Numbered from the stretch's first letter, positions 16,341 through 25,220 are shown. The stretch: DNA of 64,000 nt from Panacagrimonas sp963975245 (GCA_963975245.1 CAXBFJ010000003.1:248001-312000), one strand, 5' to 3'. Made by a program: numbers and translations. The notes: generated by a model not told the origin, from the letters alone.

Positions 16341-16910
16341 ATGTCTGCTGCCCCGCTAATCTACATTGTCGGCCCCTCAGGAAGTGGCAAGGACAGCCTG
16401 ATGCTCCATGCACGCCGCGCGCTGGCGTCTGGATCAGACTGTCTGTTTGCACACCGCTACATCACCCGGCCCGCCAACGCAGGAGAAGAAAATCACGTAG
16501 CGCTGAGCGAGGAGGAGTTCTCGATCCGACGTGATGCCGATCTGTTCGCAATGCATTGGTCCAGCCACGGATTCAGTTACGGCATCGGGGTCGAGATCGA
16601 GCAATGGCTAGACAGGGGCATGACCGTAGTCGTGAACGGATCACGTGCCTATCTGCCCGAGGCTCTGACTCTCTATCCGCAACTGGTTCCGATTCTTGTT
16701 GAGGTACCAGAGGCACTGCTGCGTCAGCGGCTGACCGACAGAGGCAGAGAGTCCATCGGTGACATTGAGCAGAGGCTGAAGCGGAATCGCACCCTTCGCG
16801 CCCAGATCCAGCCCTCTCGCATCATCCTGAATGACGGCTCGCTCTCATCCGCCGGAGACAAGCTGGTTGCCCTGATCCGCAGCCTGGGTTCGGATCAGGC
16901 ATGCGCATAA
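16341..16910 (+). CDS. phnN: Ribose 1,5-bisphosphate phosphokinase PhnN
   Basis: A 189-residue P-loop kinase (guanylate-kinase-like) that phosphorylates ribose 1,5-bisphosphate to PRPP, returning the sugar of the C-P lyase pathway to metabolism. The Walker A is GPSGSGKD at residues 11-18; RYITRPAN and the VVVNGSRAYLPEA segment are the expected substrate and Walker-B-like regions. It overlaps phnP by ten bases. Cytosolic. Confidence 0.92.
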   Translation: MSAAPLIYIVGPSGSGKDSLMLHARRALASGSDCLFAHRYITRPANAGEENHVALSEEEFSIRRDADLFAMHWSSHGFSYGIGVEIEQWLDRGMTVVVNGSRAYLPEALTLYPQLVPILVEVPEALLRQRLTDRGRESIGDIEQRLKRNRTLRAQIQPSRIILNDGSLSSAGDKLVALIRSLGSDQACA

Positions 16911-17659
16911 CATTTCTTGGTACGGGTGCTGCCGGTGGCGTGCCTTTGTACGGCTGTCATTGCCCTGCCTGCACGCGTGCCATGAATGAGCCTTCGCGGG
17001 TACGCCGCCCCTGTTGCGCGCTGGTGGAAACGGAAACGACCCGCATTCTGCTGGATGCCGGACTCATGAACCTGCATTCACGCTTCGCCGCCGGAAACAT
17101 TGATGCGATTGTGCTCACGCATTACCACCCGGATCACGTGCAGGGCTTGTTTCATTTGCGCTGGGGCGTCGGCCCAAGTATTCCAGTCTGGTCCCCACCT
17201 GACGAGAAGGGCTGCGCTGATCTCTACCGCAATCCTGGGCTACTGGACTTTCGCCATGCCAGCAAACTCAAGCCGCTCAACATTGGGGATATAGAACTGA
17301 CGCCATTGCCGCTCAATCATTCGAAGATGAGCTTTGGCTATGCCATCGAAAGCCCGACCGGTGAACGCTTTGCCTACCTCACCGACACCAACGGTCTGCC
17401 AAAAGAAAGCATTGACTTCCTGAAAGCCTGGGGCCGATATGACATGGCGCTGGATTGCTCATTTCCACCCCAGGAAAATCCTGTCAATCACAACGACTGG
17501 GATATGGCGATGAACTGCATTGCTCAGGCCGGGCCACGGCACACCTGGCTGACCCATCTCAGTCATGAGCTGGACGCGTGGCTGATGGCGCAAAACAGCG
17601 TTATGCCAGCTGGTGTTGATGTCGCATCTGATGATCTGGTCGTCGTAAGCCAGACCTGA
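16901..17659 (+). CDS. phnP: Phosphoribosyl 1,2-cyclic phosphate phosphodiesterase PhnP
   Basis: A 252-residue metallo-beta-lactamase-fold phosphodiesterase that opens the 1,2-cyclic phosphate released by PhnJ to ribose 1,5-bisphosphate for PhnN. The HxHxDH metal motif is His74, His76, Asp78, His79. Cys19, Cys21 and Cys24 near the N-terminus match the structural zinc site known in E. coli PhnP. LTDTNG and THLSHEL provide the remaining metal ligands. It is the last gene of the operon; only a weak stem (AGCCTG/CAGGCT around 17657-17697) follows as a possible terminator. phnO is absent. Confidence 0.93.
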   Translation: MRITFLGTGAAGGVPLYGCHCPACTRAMNEPSRVRRPCCALVETETTRILLDAGLMNLHSRFAAGNIDAIVLTHYHPDHVQGLFHLRWGVGPSIPVWSPPDEKGCADLYRNPGLLDFRHASKLKPLNIGDIELTPLPLNHSKMSFGYAIESPTGERFAYLTDTNGLPKESIDFLKAWGRYDMALDCSFPPQENPVNHNDWDMAMNCIAQAGPRHTWLTHLSHELDAWLMAQNSVMPAGVDVASDDLVVVSQT

Positions 17660-17979
17660 GCCTGGCCCGCAGACAGTCAGGACAGTGCTGGCAGGCTTTG
17701 AGCATCGTCTTCTGCAATGCCTTCCTCAACGAACTCCCGCAGGCGGACCACCTCAATCGCCTCGTCCCAGGTCGCGCCATGGCCATGCAGAAGAAACCCA
17801 AGAGCCGGTCTGATTCCAGACCTCCGAGGAAACCCAGGAGTCGGTCGTCGCCTGGATCACGCCGAAGGGCCTGACGCTTGGGGACGACCTGCTTGCTAGC
17901 AGGAAGCCCCCTGAGTCACATCCTCCGACTCGGCAGCATGGCCATATGATGGGCGAATAGGCGCGCAGCATCGCTCGCG
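17660..17979. other. Intergenic region with decayed coding-like fragments
   Basis: A 320-bp gap between phnP and the leftward TonB receptor gene. On the minus strand, a frame ending at a stop at 17677 reads a protein-like tail (GFLLHGHGATWDEAIEVV, then RLREFVEEGIAEDDAQ) but has no supported start. On the plus strand, 17785-17960 reads EETQEPV, a stop, then EETQESVVAWITPKGL up to a stop at 17958, with an imperfect 21-bp direct repeat underneath. I recognise neither family; these look like relics rather than genes. Confidence 0.4.
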
Positions 17980-17980
17980 C
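17961..17980 (-). terminator. Possible terminator after the TonB receptor gene
   Basis: A GC-rich stem with one bulge (GCGCG.AGC pairing with GCTGCGCGC, loop GAT) begins at the last base of the receptor stop codon on the minus strand. Only CTATT follows, so the T-run is poor. Confidence 0.35.
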
Positions 17981-20298
17981 TAATACTGAATTCGCACACC
18001 TGCCTCGACTGTGACAGGCGCACCAGCACCGGCGAATCGACGGGAATCCTCAAACGCGCCACCTAATACTTCATCTGCCTCGCCATACACGCCAAAGGTT
18101 TCGTAGTCACGATCGAATAGGTTGCTGACACTGGAGAAGAGCGTCACCTTCGGCAAGAGATGCCATTTGGCGTGGGCATTGACCAAGGCAAATCCGCCCA
18201 ACTCGCGCGAATCAACGTTCGCTTCATCGCCGCGGTAACGGCTGCTGCCTCGCCCGACCGCTTCGAGTTCGATGCTGAACCGTGGCTCGCTATATCCCAG
18301 TGACACGCTCAGCTGGTGACGCGGAATCAGCGGAATACGATCACCCTTGCTGACTTGGCCGGTCGACGAATCCGGCTCATCACTATCGAGCGGGTCTCGC
18401 ACCGGATGATTGGGAGAGTTGACGAGGAAATTGTCCTGGAACTCCGCTGTCAGCCCTGTCCACTGCAGGTCTGCGTGCCATCCGCGGCCAATGGCCCACT
18501 CCAAAGCAAGTTCAATACCCTGCCTGAGCGTCTTGCCGACGTTGTCGAAGTAACCGGCATTGGTCAGGCCGCTGTCGGTGATGAAGATGATGTCGTCATC
18601 ACTAACCGCGTGGAATACCGCCAGCGACCCGGTCAGATGTCCAGACGTTCGACGCACACCCAGTTCTGCAGTGCGGGTCACGACCTCATCCAGAGGAGGA
18701 TCATCAACAAATCCGTTGGGCAAACGGCATGGGTCGTCTGGATTGGCACAGGTCAGCTCGACCGGCGTAGGCGCGCGCGTCGATTGCGAAAGGCTACCGA
18801 AGCTCGTCCAGCCCGAAGCGATCTCGTAGCTGTACCCCAGCATCGGATTGAAGCGCGAGAAGCGATGCTTGCCAGACAGATCGCCATTCGGGTCCTGATC
18901 CTCGAGTTCGATTGTGGTCAGGTTCCATCGCCCCGAAAGCGTGATGCCAAGTCTTTGCGAAGCTTGCCAGGTGTCCATCAGGTACACGCCGATGCTGTCG
19001 TTGCTCGAGTGCACACTGACCACGGACTCGCCGACGCGTGTGCCGCTACCGATCGTACCCCGCGAGGGCGTCAGCGCCGCCAGTTCGCTGTCGGAAAAGA
19101 ATTCGATGTCGCTGAGATCGGCACTGGTCCCTGCAACGACCCGGTGCTCGCCAAATTGTTGTGACCATTGCAGGCTCAGTCCGTACCCGCGCTGCTGGGT
19201 ACGACTTCTGTTCTGGGTGGCAGAGTCGTTTTCGTCTCCGGCCACGACTGGGTTTCCAGCCAGGTCATCAACCACTTCTTCACTACCATCGTCTTCCTCG
19301 CACAGGAAGGGGTCGCCGTTGGCATCGACATTGAGTGGGTCTTCGCATTCTTCGAACTCGGTCCCGTCACCATTGAATGCGTTAATGCGCGAATAGCGAA
19401 AGTAAGTGTTCGCTCTGAGCTCAGCGCCGGAGTTCAAAAGATGGTTGAGTTGGAAGGTAGCCTGCCCGAGCCGCGGGCTGGTCTGGTCGGGATGTGTAAA
19501 CACCGCTTCCCGGCCCTCGGCCCTGATCAGATCGAGCGGCGTTGCCCCGTTACCGCGCAAGCGGCTATCAGCGCCGTTTAGTATGAGTCCCACTTGGGTT
19601 GCATCGCTTGCCTGCCAACTGGCCTTGGTCAAGATGCGCAGCACGCGACTCTCGGAATGGTCGCGCCAGCCATCCTCCCGGTAATTTTCAATAGTGCCGT
19701 ACAGCCCGACATTGCCAAGGTCCAAGCCATAACCTATTGCGGCCCCGGCGCGGCCATAGGACCCACCGCTAAGCTCCGCCTCCAAACCCGGACTGTTGAA
19801 CCCATCCTTGGTCGTCAGGGACAGCGCGCCCGCCAGCGTATTGCGCCCGAAGACCGGATTCGAGCCCGGTATCAGGTCCGCGCGATGAATCGCAAACAAT
19901 GGGACCAGGTCGAGGTTGGCGGTATCCCCGAAGGGCTCGTTGATGCGGACGCCATCCTGGTACAGGGCCATCCCTTGAGGTAGTCCCAGCAAGGGTGAGA
20001 GCGAATAGCCGCGATAGAAAAGGTCGGGCTGAAACGGATTACCGGTTGCGTCCGTCCTGAACACACCGTTGAAACGCTGCACGGACTCGGCAATGCTGCG
20101 CGATCCGGTTCCGCGCAAATCCTCACCGGTCAGGGACTGAACGTTGGCAGGAGCCTGCGTGCTGACCCGACCTACCGGATCGAGCGGTGTCGCTGCATAG
20201 ACCTCGATTGTTCCCACCTTCGCACTTGGTTCCTCTTCCGCCCTGACGGGCGCGAGAGCGACCACCAGGCAGGTGACCAATCCAGCGATTCTCAACAT
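17980..20298 (-). CDS. TonB-dependent outer-membrane receptor
   Basis: A 772-residue TonB-dependent receptor. Residues 1-20 are a signal peptide ending VRA; the plug domain follows (about 45-165, with LYQDGVRINEPFGD and the GRNTLAGALSLTTK end), and then a beta-barrel that closes with a terminal aromatic residue (VRIQY). Such proteins use TonB/ExbBD energy to import siderophores, cobalamin, sugars or metal chelates; the ligand cannot be read from sequence. An unusual acidic stretch at residues 311-358 includes two cysteines (Cys318, Cys333) and likely forms an extracellular loop. A GGAGGAG ribosome binding site supports the start. It is divergent from a two-component system that may regulate it (inference). 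Confidence 0.92.
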   Translation of the reverse strand: MLRIAGLVTCLVVALAPVRAEEEPSAKVGTIEVYAATPLDPVGRVSTQAPANVQSLTGEDLRGTGSRSIAESVQRFNGVFRTDATGNPFQPDLFYRGYSLSPLLGLPQGMALYQDGVRINEPFGDTANLDLVPLFAIHRADLIPGSNPVFGRNTLAGALSLTTKDGFNSPGLEAELSGGSYGRAGAAIGYGLDLGNVGLYGTIENYREDGWRDHSESRVLRILTKASWQASDATQVGLILNGADSRLRGNGATPLDLIRAEGREAVFTHPDQTSPRLGQATFQLNHLLNSGAELRANTYFRYSRINAFNGDGTEFEECEDPLNVDANGDPFLCEEDDGSEEVVDDLAGNPVVAGDENDSATQNRSRTQQRGYGLSLQWSQQFGEHRVVAGTSADLSDIEFFSDSELAALTPSRGTIGSGTRVGESVVSVHSSNDSIGVYLMDTWQASQRLGITLSGRWNLTTIELEDQDPNGDLSGKHRFSRFNPMLGYSYEIASGWTSFGSLSQSTRAPTPVELTCANPDDPCRLPNGFVDDPPLDEVVTRTAELGVRRTSGHLTGSLAVFHAVSDDDIIFITDSGLTNAGYFDNVGKTLRQGIELALEWAIGRGWHADLQWTGLTAEFQDNFLVNSPNHPVRDPLDSDEPDSSTGQVSKGDRIPLIPRHQLSVSLGYSEPRFSIELEAVGRGSSRYRGDEANVDSRELGGFALVNAHAKWHLLPKVTLFSSVSNLFDRDYETFGVYGEADEVLGGAFEDSRRFAGAGAPVTVEAGVRIQY

Positions 20299-20612
20299 TC
20301 ACTCCTCCAGTGATTCAAGTCATGCGCCATAAGGGATCATCCAGGCACCTTGCGTCTTTCCTACTCGGAATGGGAAAGACGGCCCGCTGGTACAGGAGAT
20401 CGTGGCGATTGCGGAGGCAATGGTATTCCGGATTCTCATGAATACAGCGCCGGGTGGCGAAGATCGGGAAAAAGTCCCGAATTCGTCGCATGGGCAATAT
20501 TTCTGGCCCGGATAAACAGACGCATTCTGCGCGGGCTAGCGCTGCCCAGTAAGGTCTGCAGTCGGATAGGCTTGCGTTCTTTCCTTGTTATTCCGGCTTA
20601 GTGGATGCTCAC
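20299..20612. other. Divergent regulatory region between receptor and response regulator
   Basis: A 314-bp spacer with no convincing gene. It should carry the receptor promoter (leftward) and the two-component promoter (rightward). The clearest element is the inverted repeat at 20354-20380. I looked for a cobalamin-riboswitch B12 box and a Fur-box-like 19-mer and did not find a convincing one. Confidence 0.6.
20354..20380. repeat. Inverted repeat GTCTTTCC-N11-GGAAAGAC
   Basis: Perfect 8-bp arms separated by 11 bases, 56-82 bases upstream of the TonB receptor start codon. It could be an operator for a dimeric regulator (for example the adjacent response regulator) or a hairpin in the 5' leader of the receptor mRNA. 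Function inferred. Confidence 0.45.
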
Positions 20613-21272
20613 ATGAATCCCACTCCTCAGAATTGTCGCCGCGTCCTGGTCATCGACGATCACGCACTGGTTCGTGCGGGTTACCGGTTCCTGTTGGAGA
20701 GTGCGCCGGGTCTGAACCTTCGCGTGGTGGCCGAGGCTGCGACAGCAGCGGCAGGCTATCGTTGCCTGCTGCGCGGTGATATCGACCTGACGGTGCTCGA
20801 CGTGTCTCTGCCCGGTGCCGGCGGCCTGGAAGTCTTACGACGCATGCGGCTGCGTGGCCTGTCACCCCGTGTGTTGGTGGTGAGCATGCACGATGAACCC
20901 GCTATGGCGGATCGTGCATTCGCACTTGGCGCAAACGGTTACCTGTGCAAGCGCTCGGATCCAGAACTCCTCGTTGAGGCCGTGGCCCAGGTGGCCGTTG
21001 GCCGCCGCTTCATCGACCCGGCCGTCTGCCGCGTTGCTCCAGACCATGCCAATGATATGTCGCCCGATCTGGCGCAGCTGACTGACCGCGAATTCGAGAT
21101 ATTTCGCCAACTGGCTGAGGGACGCCCGGTGGAAGACATTGCGCGCGCGCTGAGCCTGAGCGCCAAAACCATCGCCAATCACGGGACCGCAATCCGCAGC
21201 AAGCTCGGCATCGACAATCGTGCGGAGCTTGCCCGAGTGGCGCTTGCAGCGGGTGTGGTGACCCTACCGTGA
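20613..21272 (+). CDS. NarL/FixJ family response regulator
   Basis: A 219-residue two-domain response regulator. The receiver domain (about residues 8-120) has the acidic pair in VIDDHALVRAG, the phospho-acceptor aspartate in LTVLDVSLPGAGG, and the conserved Lys in YLCKRSD. The C-terminal LuxR-type helix-turn-helix (about 155-215) reads LTDREFEIFRQLAEG and SLSAKTIANHGTAIRSKLGI. A GTG four codons upstream (20601) is an alternative start. It overlaps the following sensor kinase by four bases (GTGA), so the two form one phosphorelay. Target genes are unknown; the divergent TonB receptor is a candidate. Confidence 0.9.
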   Translation: MNPTPQNCRRVLVIDDHALVRAGYRFLLESAPGLNLRVVAEAATAAAGYRCLLRGDIDLTVLDVSLPGAGGLEVLRRMRLRGLSPRVLVVSMHDEPAMADRAFALGANGYLCKRSDPELLVEAVAQVAVGRRFIDPAVCRVAPDHANDMSPDLAQLTDREFEIFRQLAEGRPVEDIARALSLSAKTIANHGTAIRSKLGIDNRAELARVALAAGVVTLP

Positions 21273-22678
21273 GTGGGCTGCCTTGGCATGCCCGCGGACG
21301 CCGCGGACTTGAACTTCGCTGGCAGCTGTCGCTGATCATCGGGCTGCTGCTCACGGCAACCCTGTTGCTCGCCGCCTGGATGTCTATCCGTAGCGCGCAA
21401 GCTGCCGTGCGCGAGGAAGTCGGCGCGAGCCTGCGAGCCGCTGAGGCCAATCTGGACGTGATGCTGACCCTGCTCGAAGGCCGCACAACTACCGAGGTCG
21501 AGTCCGCGATCGAATTGTGGAGCCAAGCCTACTCCGAGAGTCGCCACCTGTGCGCGGCCATCGAACGCGGCCCCTCCGCGCCATTGCAATGTCGTCCACC
21601 AACGGCTGCAAGCGTAGTCCCAGACTGGTTTGAGGCTGGTGTTCATGACGCGACGCCACCCGTAGTGCGAAACATTACGGATGGCCCGCAGCCGCTGAGG
21701 GTGATACTTGTCAGCGATCCGCACGATGAGTTGCAAGAGGCCTGGGGTGAGGTCTATCGCCAGCTGATTCTCACTGCTCTGCTCGCCTTCGTCGTGAACC
21801 TGAGCGTGTTCGCGGTGGTATCGCGCACGCTTTCTCCCTTGCACGGCCTGGTAGCCGCCATGGACAGACTGGGACGTGGCGATCTACCTGGGCCATTACC
21901 ACGTGGAAGCGCTCCGGAGATCCGTCGATTGTTCCGGGGCTTGGCGCGCCTTTCCGGCCGCCTGTCCCGCTCGCGCGAGGCGCTGCGCGCCATGCATCTC
22001 AAACACCTCGAATTGCAGGAAGAAGAACGGCGCATGGTCGCGCGCGAACTTCACGACGAGATTGGCCAGCACGTAGCCGCAATCGAGATAGAGACGATCC
22101 GCATTGGCCGACTCGATACGCAAGATGCGTCTGAGCGCCAGGCACGTCTACTGGTACTGCGCGGGCTCGTCGCCGAGATACATCGTGCCAGCCGGCGGGT
22201 GATTCAGCGTCTCCGCCCACCCGCGATCGAACGTCTAGGCTTGAGTAGCGCGCTGCAGACCTTGTTTGACCGTTGGCGTGAGGATCACCCCCAGATCGCG
22301 CTCAATGCAGCCATCTTGCCAGACGAGCCACAAATTGCGCCCGATAGCGCAATGCACCTCTACCGCATCGTGCAGGAAAGCCTGACCAATATCGCACGCC
22401 ACGCGTGCGCTAGTACGGTATGGGTGAGGCTCATGGAAGACGAGGGACAACTGCTGTTGCACGTAGTGGACGATGGTCGCGGTTTCAATCCCAAGTCAAT
22501 TTCTGCGGGATACGGACTCACCGGCATGCGAGAGCGCATCGAGGCCATGTCCGGAGTCCTTTGCGTGCACGCTCAGCCTGGACTGGGAACGGTGGTGGAG
22601 GTCTCTCTTCGCCTGCCGCCGAAAACGAGGATCGATCCGCTCTGCTCGTCACTGCCTGAGACAAATTTATTGAGCTGA
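21269..22678 (+). CDS. NarX/UhpB-type sensor histidine kinase
   Basis: A 469-residue membrane sensor kinase starting with GTG in a GTGA overlap with the response regulator. Two membrane helices (about residues 17-40 and 168-190) flank a periplasmic sensor region of about 125 residues; then come a HAMP linker, the HisKA_3 dimerisation helix with the phospho-histidine in ARELHDEIGQHV, and the HATPase domain (N-box ESLTNIARHA, G-box VDDGRGFN, GLTGMRERI). It should phosphorylate the preceding NarL-type regulator. The ligand sensed in the periplasm is unknown. An IS3-family relic follows directly. Confidence 0.92.
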   Translation: MSGLPWHARGRRGLELRWQLSLIIGLLLTATLLLAAWMSIRSAQAAVREEVGASLRAAEANLDVMLTLLEGRTTTEVESAIELWSQAYSESRHLCAAIERGPSAPLQCRPPTAASVVPDWFEAGVHDATPPVVRNITDGPQPLRVILVSDPHDELQEAWGEVYRQLILTALLAFVVNLSVFAVVSRTLSPLHGLVAAMDRLGRGDLPGPLPRGSAPEIRRLFRGLARLSGRLSRSREALRAMHLKHLELQEEERRMVARELHDEIGQHVAAIEIETIRIGRLDTQDASERQARLLVLRGLVAEIHRASRRVIQRLRPPAIERLGLSSALQTLFDRWREDHPQIALNAAILPDEPQIAPDSAMHLYRIVQESLTNIARHACASTVWVRLMEDEGQLLLHVVDDGRGFNPKSISAGYGLTGMRERIEAMSGVLCVHAQPGLGTVVEVSLRLPPKTRIDPLCSSLPETNLLS

Positions 22679-22740
22679 GAATGGGTTCATGCAGATGGAA
22701 AGCGCCCCCCAACTTCGGCCCTGATGCGAAATCGACCCCA

Positions 22741-22920
22741 GCCCTGCATGTGGCCTGCATCATGGGCCTGGCCAGCTGCAGGATTGTCGGCCGGTCGATT
22801 CGCGAGCGCATGAAGACCGATCTGGTTTGCCAAGCCCTTCAATCCGCCTACTGACAACGAACACTCCGGCCAGGCCTGATCATGCACCCAAATCCCACAA
22901 GCCAGTACGCAAGCCAAACC
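22741..22920 (+). mobile_element. Relic of an IS3-family transposase (orfB integrase core)
   Basis: One frame reads SCRIVGRSIRERMKTDLV and then CQALQSAY, an in-frame TGA at 22852 and then QRTLRPGLIMH with SQYAS, matching the well-conserved DDE core of IS3-group OrfB transposases (typically IVGWSM.ERMKTDLVCQAL, SAYWQRR, HSDRGSQYAS). The tryptophan codon after SAY has become a stop, and the DRG containing a catalytic aspartate has become NPT, so it is inactive. No terminal repeats or intact orfA are visible. The rest of the 444-bp gap (22679-23122) has no gene; it may hold more decayed element sequence. Confidence 0.65.
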
Positions 22921-23122
22921 GCATCGCTGAACGAATCCACATGTTGCCTGCGCGCTGGACGGAGTGAACCTGCTCACCGTTCAGCGGGCTGATCTAGGCC
23001 TTTCATCCCCCTGGCCCCGAAGATTTCCGACCTGCCGCCGAAACGGTTCTTGAACCTGCACTGCCCAATGGGCTGACCACGCAGGCTGTATCCGTCATCT
23101 AGGAGTTCGGCCGGAGCTATCC

Positions 23123-25153
23123 ATGAGTATCCGCAATCGCTTACTCGCACTCGTACTGGGCATCTGGGTTGCCGGCTACATCACGCCGCTCATCCTTTAT
23201 CGAGACCTGAGCGTCGCGCACACGCAGCACGACCATGTGTTCAACCTCTCACGCCAGATGGCTGCCGCCCAGATCATCAGCAGCGAAATCAGCAATTACC
23301 AGCAGCTTCAATCACAGTACAACGATTATCAGACGCTGATCGTCCCCCAACAGAGCCATCGCTTTATTGACGCGCTTACCACCCTGCGGGCCGCTTATCC
23401 CACGCAGACTTCGCGAATCGAGGCTGATCTTGATCGTGCATTGCAAACCGCCAGCGATGCCAACAAGCTCGGGTTCGAAGCACAGGTAAAAGCTCGCGGA
23501 CAAGTCCTGAGCGATCTGAAGCAGGCTGGCCTCAAGTCCTCGCAGCTGCATGACCAGCTCGCGCACGGATTTCCAGACACGCCCGCGATGGGCATTGCCA
23601 ATCAGCGGTGGGCACAATCCACAGTCTGGCAGACGGCCATCGCATTCCTGTTCTTCGCGGGCCTGCTTCACTACGTGTTGCGTCCATGGACAGGCCTCAG
23701 CGACGCACTCAGGAAACTGGCAGCAGGGCTACCTGTACCCGAACTCGATCTACAGCCGCGGCACGGACTCGGACATATTCACAAGGTCCTGAAGCAGCTG
23801 CGCAACCTCAACCGGCGTCTGGATGAGACCGCACACACCGACCCCCTCACCCTGACCGCCAACCGCCATCGCTGCGAACAGTGGATAGAGGAGTTCGCTG
23901 CCGAAGGTCAGAAAGGACACGTTCTGCTCGTAGACGTTGATCGCCTCAACCAGATCAATATTGGCTTGGGAAGCCACATTGGCGATATGTGCATCCGCGA
24001 AGTTTCCGAACGAATCACCAGGCTGCTCGGTGCACGGGATCTGATGGGTCGTTACAGCGGGGACAAATTCCTGATCATCTCGCCAACCCTGCTGCAAAAC
24101 TCGTCCAGAGAGGAGCGTTCCCAGGAATTGCCCCTGTTGGCGCAAAACATTATCTCTGCCATGGAGCAACCCTACATGCGGTGCGGACACCGCATCAGCC
24201 TGTCTGTCTCCATCGGCGTTGCCCACGCGCCGCGACATGGACGAGACGCGTTCCAGCTGATCGGTGCAGCAAACAGTGCCCTCACCGATGCCAAGCGCTT
24301 CGGCAGATCAAATGCCCAAGTTGCAAGGAGTGCTTTCCGTGGCAAGCCCATGGAAATGTTCCGACATCTGTCCGAAATTGATCGCGCCCTCGAAAAAGGA
24401 GAATTCCAGGCACACCTGCAACCCGTCATTGATACCCAGACCGGCGCGGTGGTCTGTGTCGAAGCACTGGCGCGCTGGAACCACCCCGAACGGGGCGTGC
24501 TGTCGCCGCATCACTTCATGACCGCAATGGAAACTGGCGGAAAGATCACGCAACTCTCTACCCAGCTGTTCGCAGGGGCTTGCGAGCATCTGGCTGATTT
24601 TCGCTTGCGCCGGATTGATATCCCTCTGGCTTTCAATCTCTCGGCCGCCGAACTTCAGGCGGATCACATCCACAAACTGATGGATTCATTTGCCAGTACA
24701 GGACTGCCCAGGGGCAGTATCGAGTTCGAGATCACCGAAACATCTCTGATCGAGAACGTGGCCAGAGTCATGCCACTGATCCAGGAACTGAGATCAGCAG
24801 GTTTTCGCATTGCCCTTGATGATTTTGGCACCGGTTATTCCTCGCTTACACACCTGCAGACCATGCCGATCAACAAGATCAAGATCGACCGCAGTTTTGT
24901 TGAACGCCTGGCAACGGAGAAGCAGTCTCGCGAAATAACCTCGGCTCTTTCCCAGCTCGCCACAGGTCTTGAACTGGCCATCGTTGCAGAAGGGGTCGAG
25001 AGCGAAGCCCAAAGCAATATGCTCATCAGCCGTGGCGTGCCTTTGCAGCAGGGCTATCTGTTTGCACGGCCCATGCCACGCGATGAGTTCTTGTCCTGGT
25101 ACTACAAACGCAGCACGCCTCAGGTCCTCAGCCGAAGACTGTGCGCGGCATGA
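23123..25153 (+). CDS. Membrane EAL phosphodiesterase with degenerate GGDEF domain
   Basis: A 676-residue protein. Two membrane helices (about 7-25 and 173-192) enclose a helical periplasmic domain. A GGDEF-like domain follows (about 235-400), but its signature is SGDKF and the I-site RxxD is lost, so it should not make c-di-GMP; it may bind GTP. The EAL domain (about 415-660) keeps the catalytic pattern: EALAR, FNLSAAEL, EFEITET, LDDFGTGYSS, INKIKIDRSFV and AEGVE, so c-di-GMP hydrolysis is likely. It probably tunes local c-di-GMP for motility given the neighbouring flagellar locus. A CGGAGC element precedes the ATG. Confidence 0.92.
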   Translation: MSIRNRLLALVLGIWVAGYITPLILYRDLSVAHTQHDHVFNLSRQMAAAQIISSEISNYQQLQSQYNDYQTLIVPQQSHRFIDALTTLRAAYPTQTSRIEADLDRALQTASDANKLGFEAQVKARGQVLSDLKQAGLKSSQLHDQLAHGFPDTPAMGIANQRWAQSTVWQTAIAFLFFAGLLHYVLRPWTGLSDALRKLAAGLPVPELDLQPRHGLGHIHKVLKQLRNLNRRLDETAHTDPLTLTANRHRCEQWIEEFAAEGQKGHVLLVDVDRLNQINIGLGSHIGDMCIREVSERITRLLGARDLMGRYSGDKFLIISPTLLQNSSREERSQELPLLAQNIISAMEQPYMRCGHRISLSVSIGVAHAPRHGRDAFQLIGAANSALTDAKRFGRSNAQVARSAFRGKPMEMFRHLSEIDRALEKGEFQAHLQPVIDTQTGAVVCVEALARWNHPERGVLSPHHFMTAMETGGKITQLSTQLFAGACEHLADFRLRRIDIPLAFNLSAAELQADHIHKLMDSFASTGLPRGSIEFEITETSLIENVARVMPLIQELRSAGFRIALDDFGTGYSSLTHLQTMPINKIKIDRSFVERLATEKQSREITSALSQLATGLELAIVAEGVESEAQSNMLISRGVPLQQGYLFARPMPRDEFLSWYYKRSTPQVLSRRLCAA

Positions 25154-25220
25154 TTATCGCTCCTCGCTGAGCGCTCATCGGCGCATGCCGGGAAACCGAC
25201 ATAGGTTCATCTCGAATATG

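Noticed and set aside
17677..17817. HicB-like antitoxin on the minus strand
   Set aside because: The fragment GHGATWDEAIEVV vaguely recalls HicB but there is no start codon, no HicA partner and the match is too short.
18316..19581. Long plus-strand open frames opposite the TonB receptor
   Set aside because: They are the antisense of a clear receptor coding sequence, lack ribosome binding sites and show no protein family pattern.
20299..20600. Cobalamin or other riboswitch upstream of the TonB receptor
   Set aside because: The leader is about 300 bases and a hairpin is present, but I could not find a B12-box-like conserved segment or another known aptamer core, so only the inverted repeat is reported.
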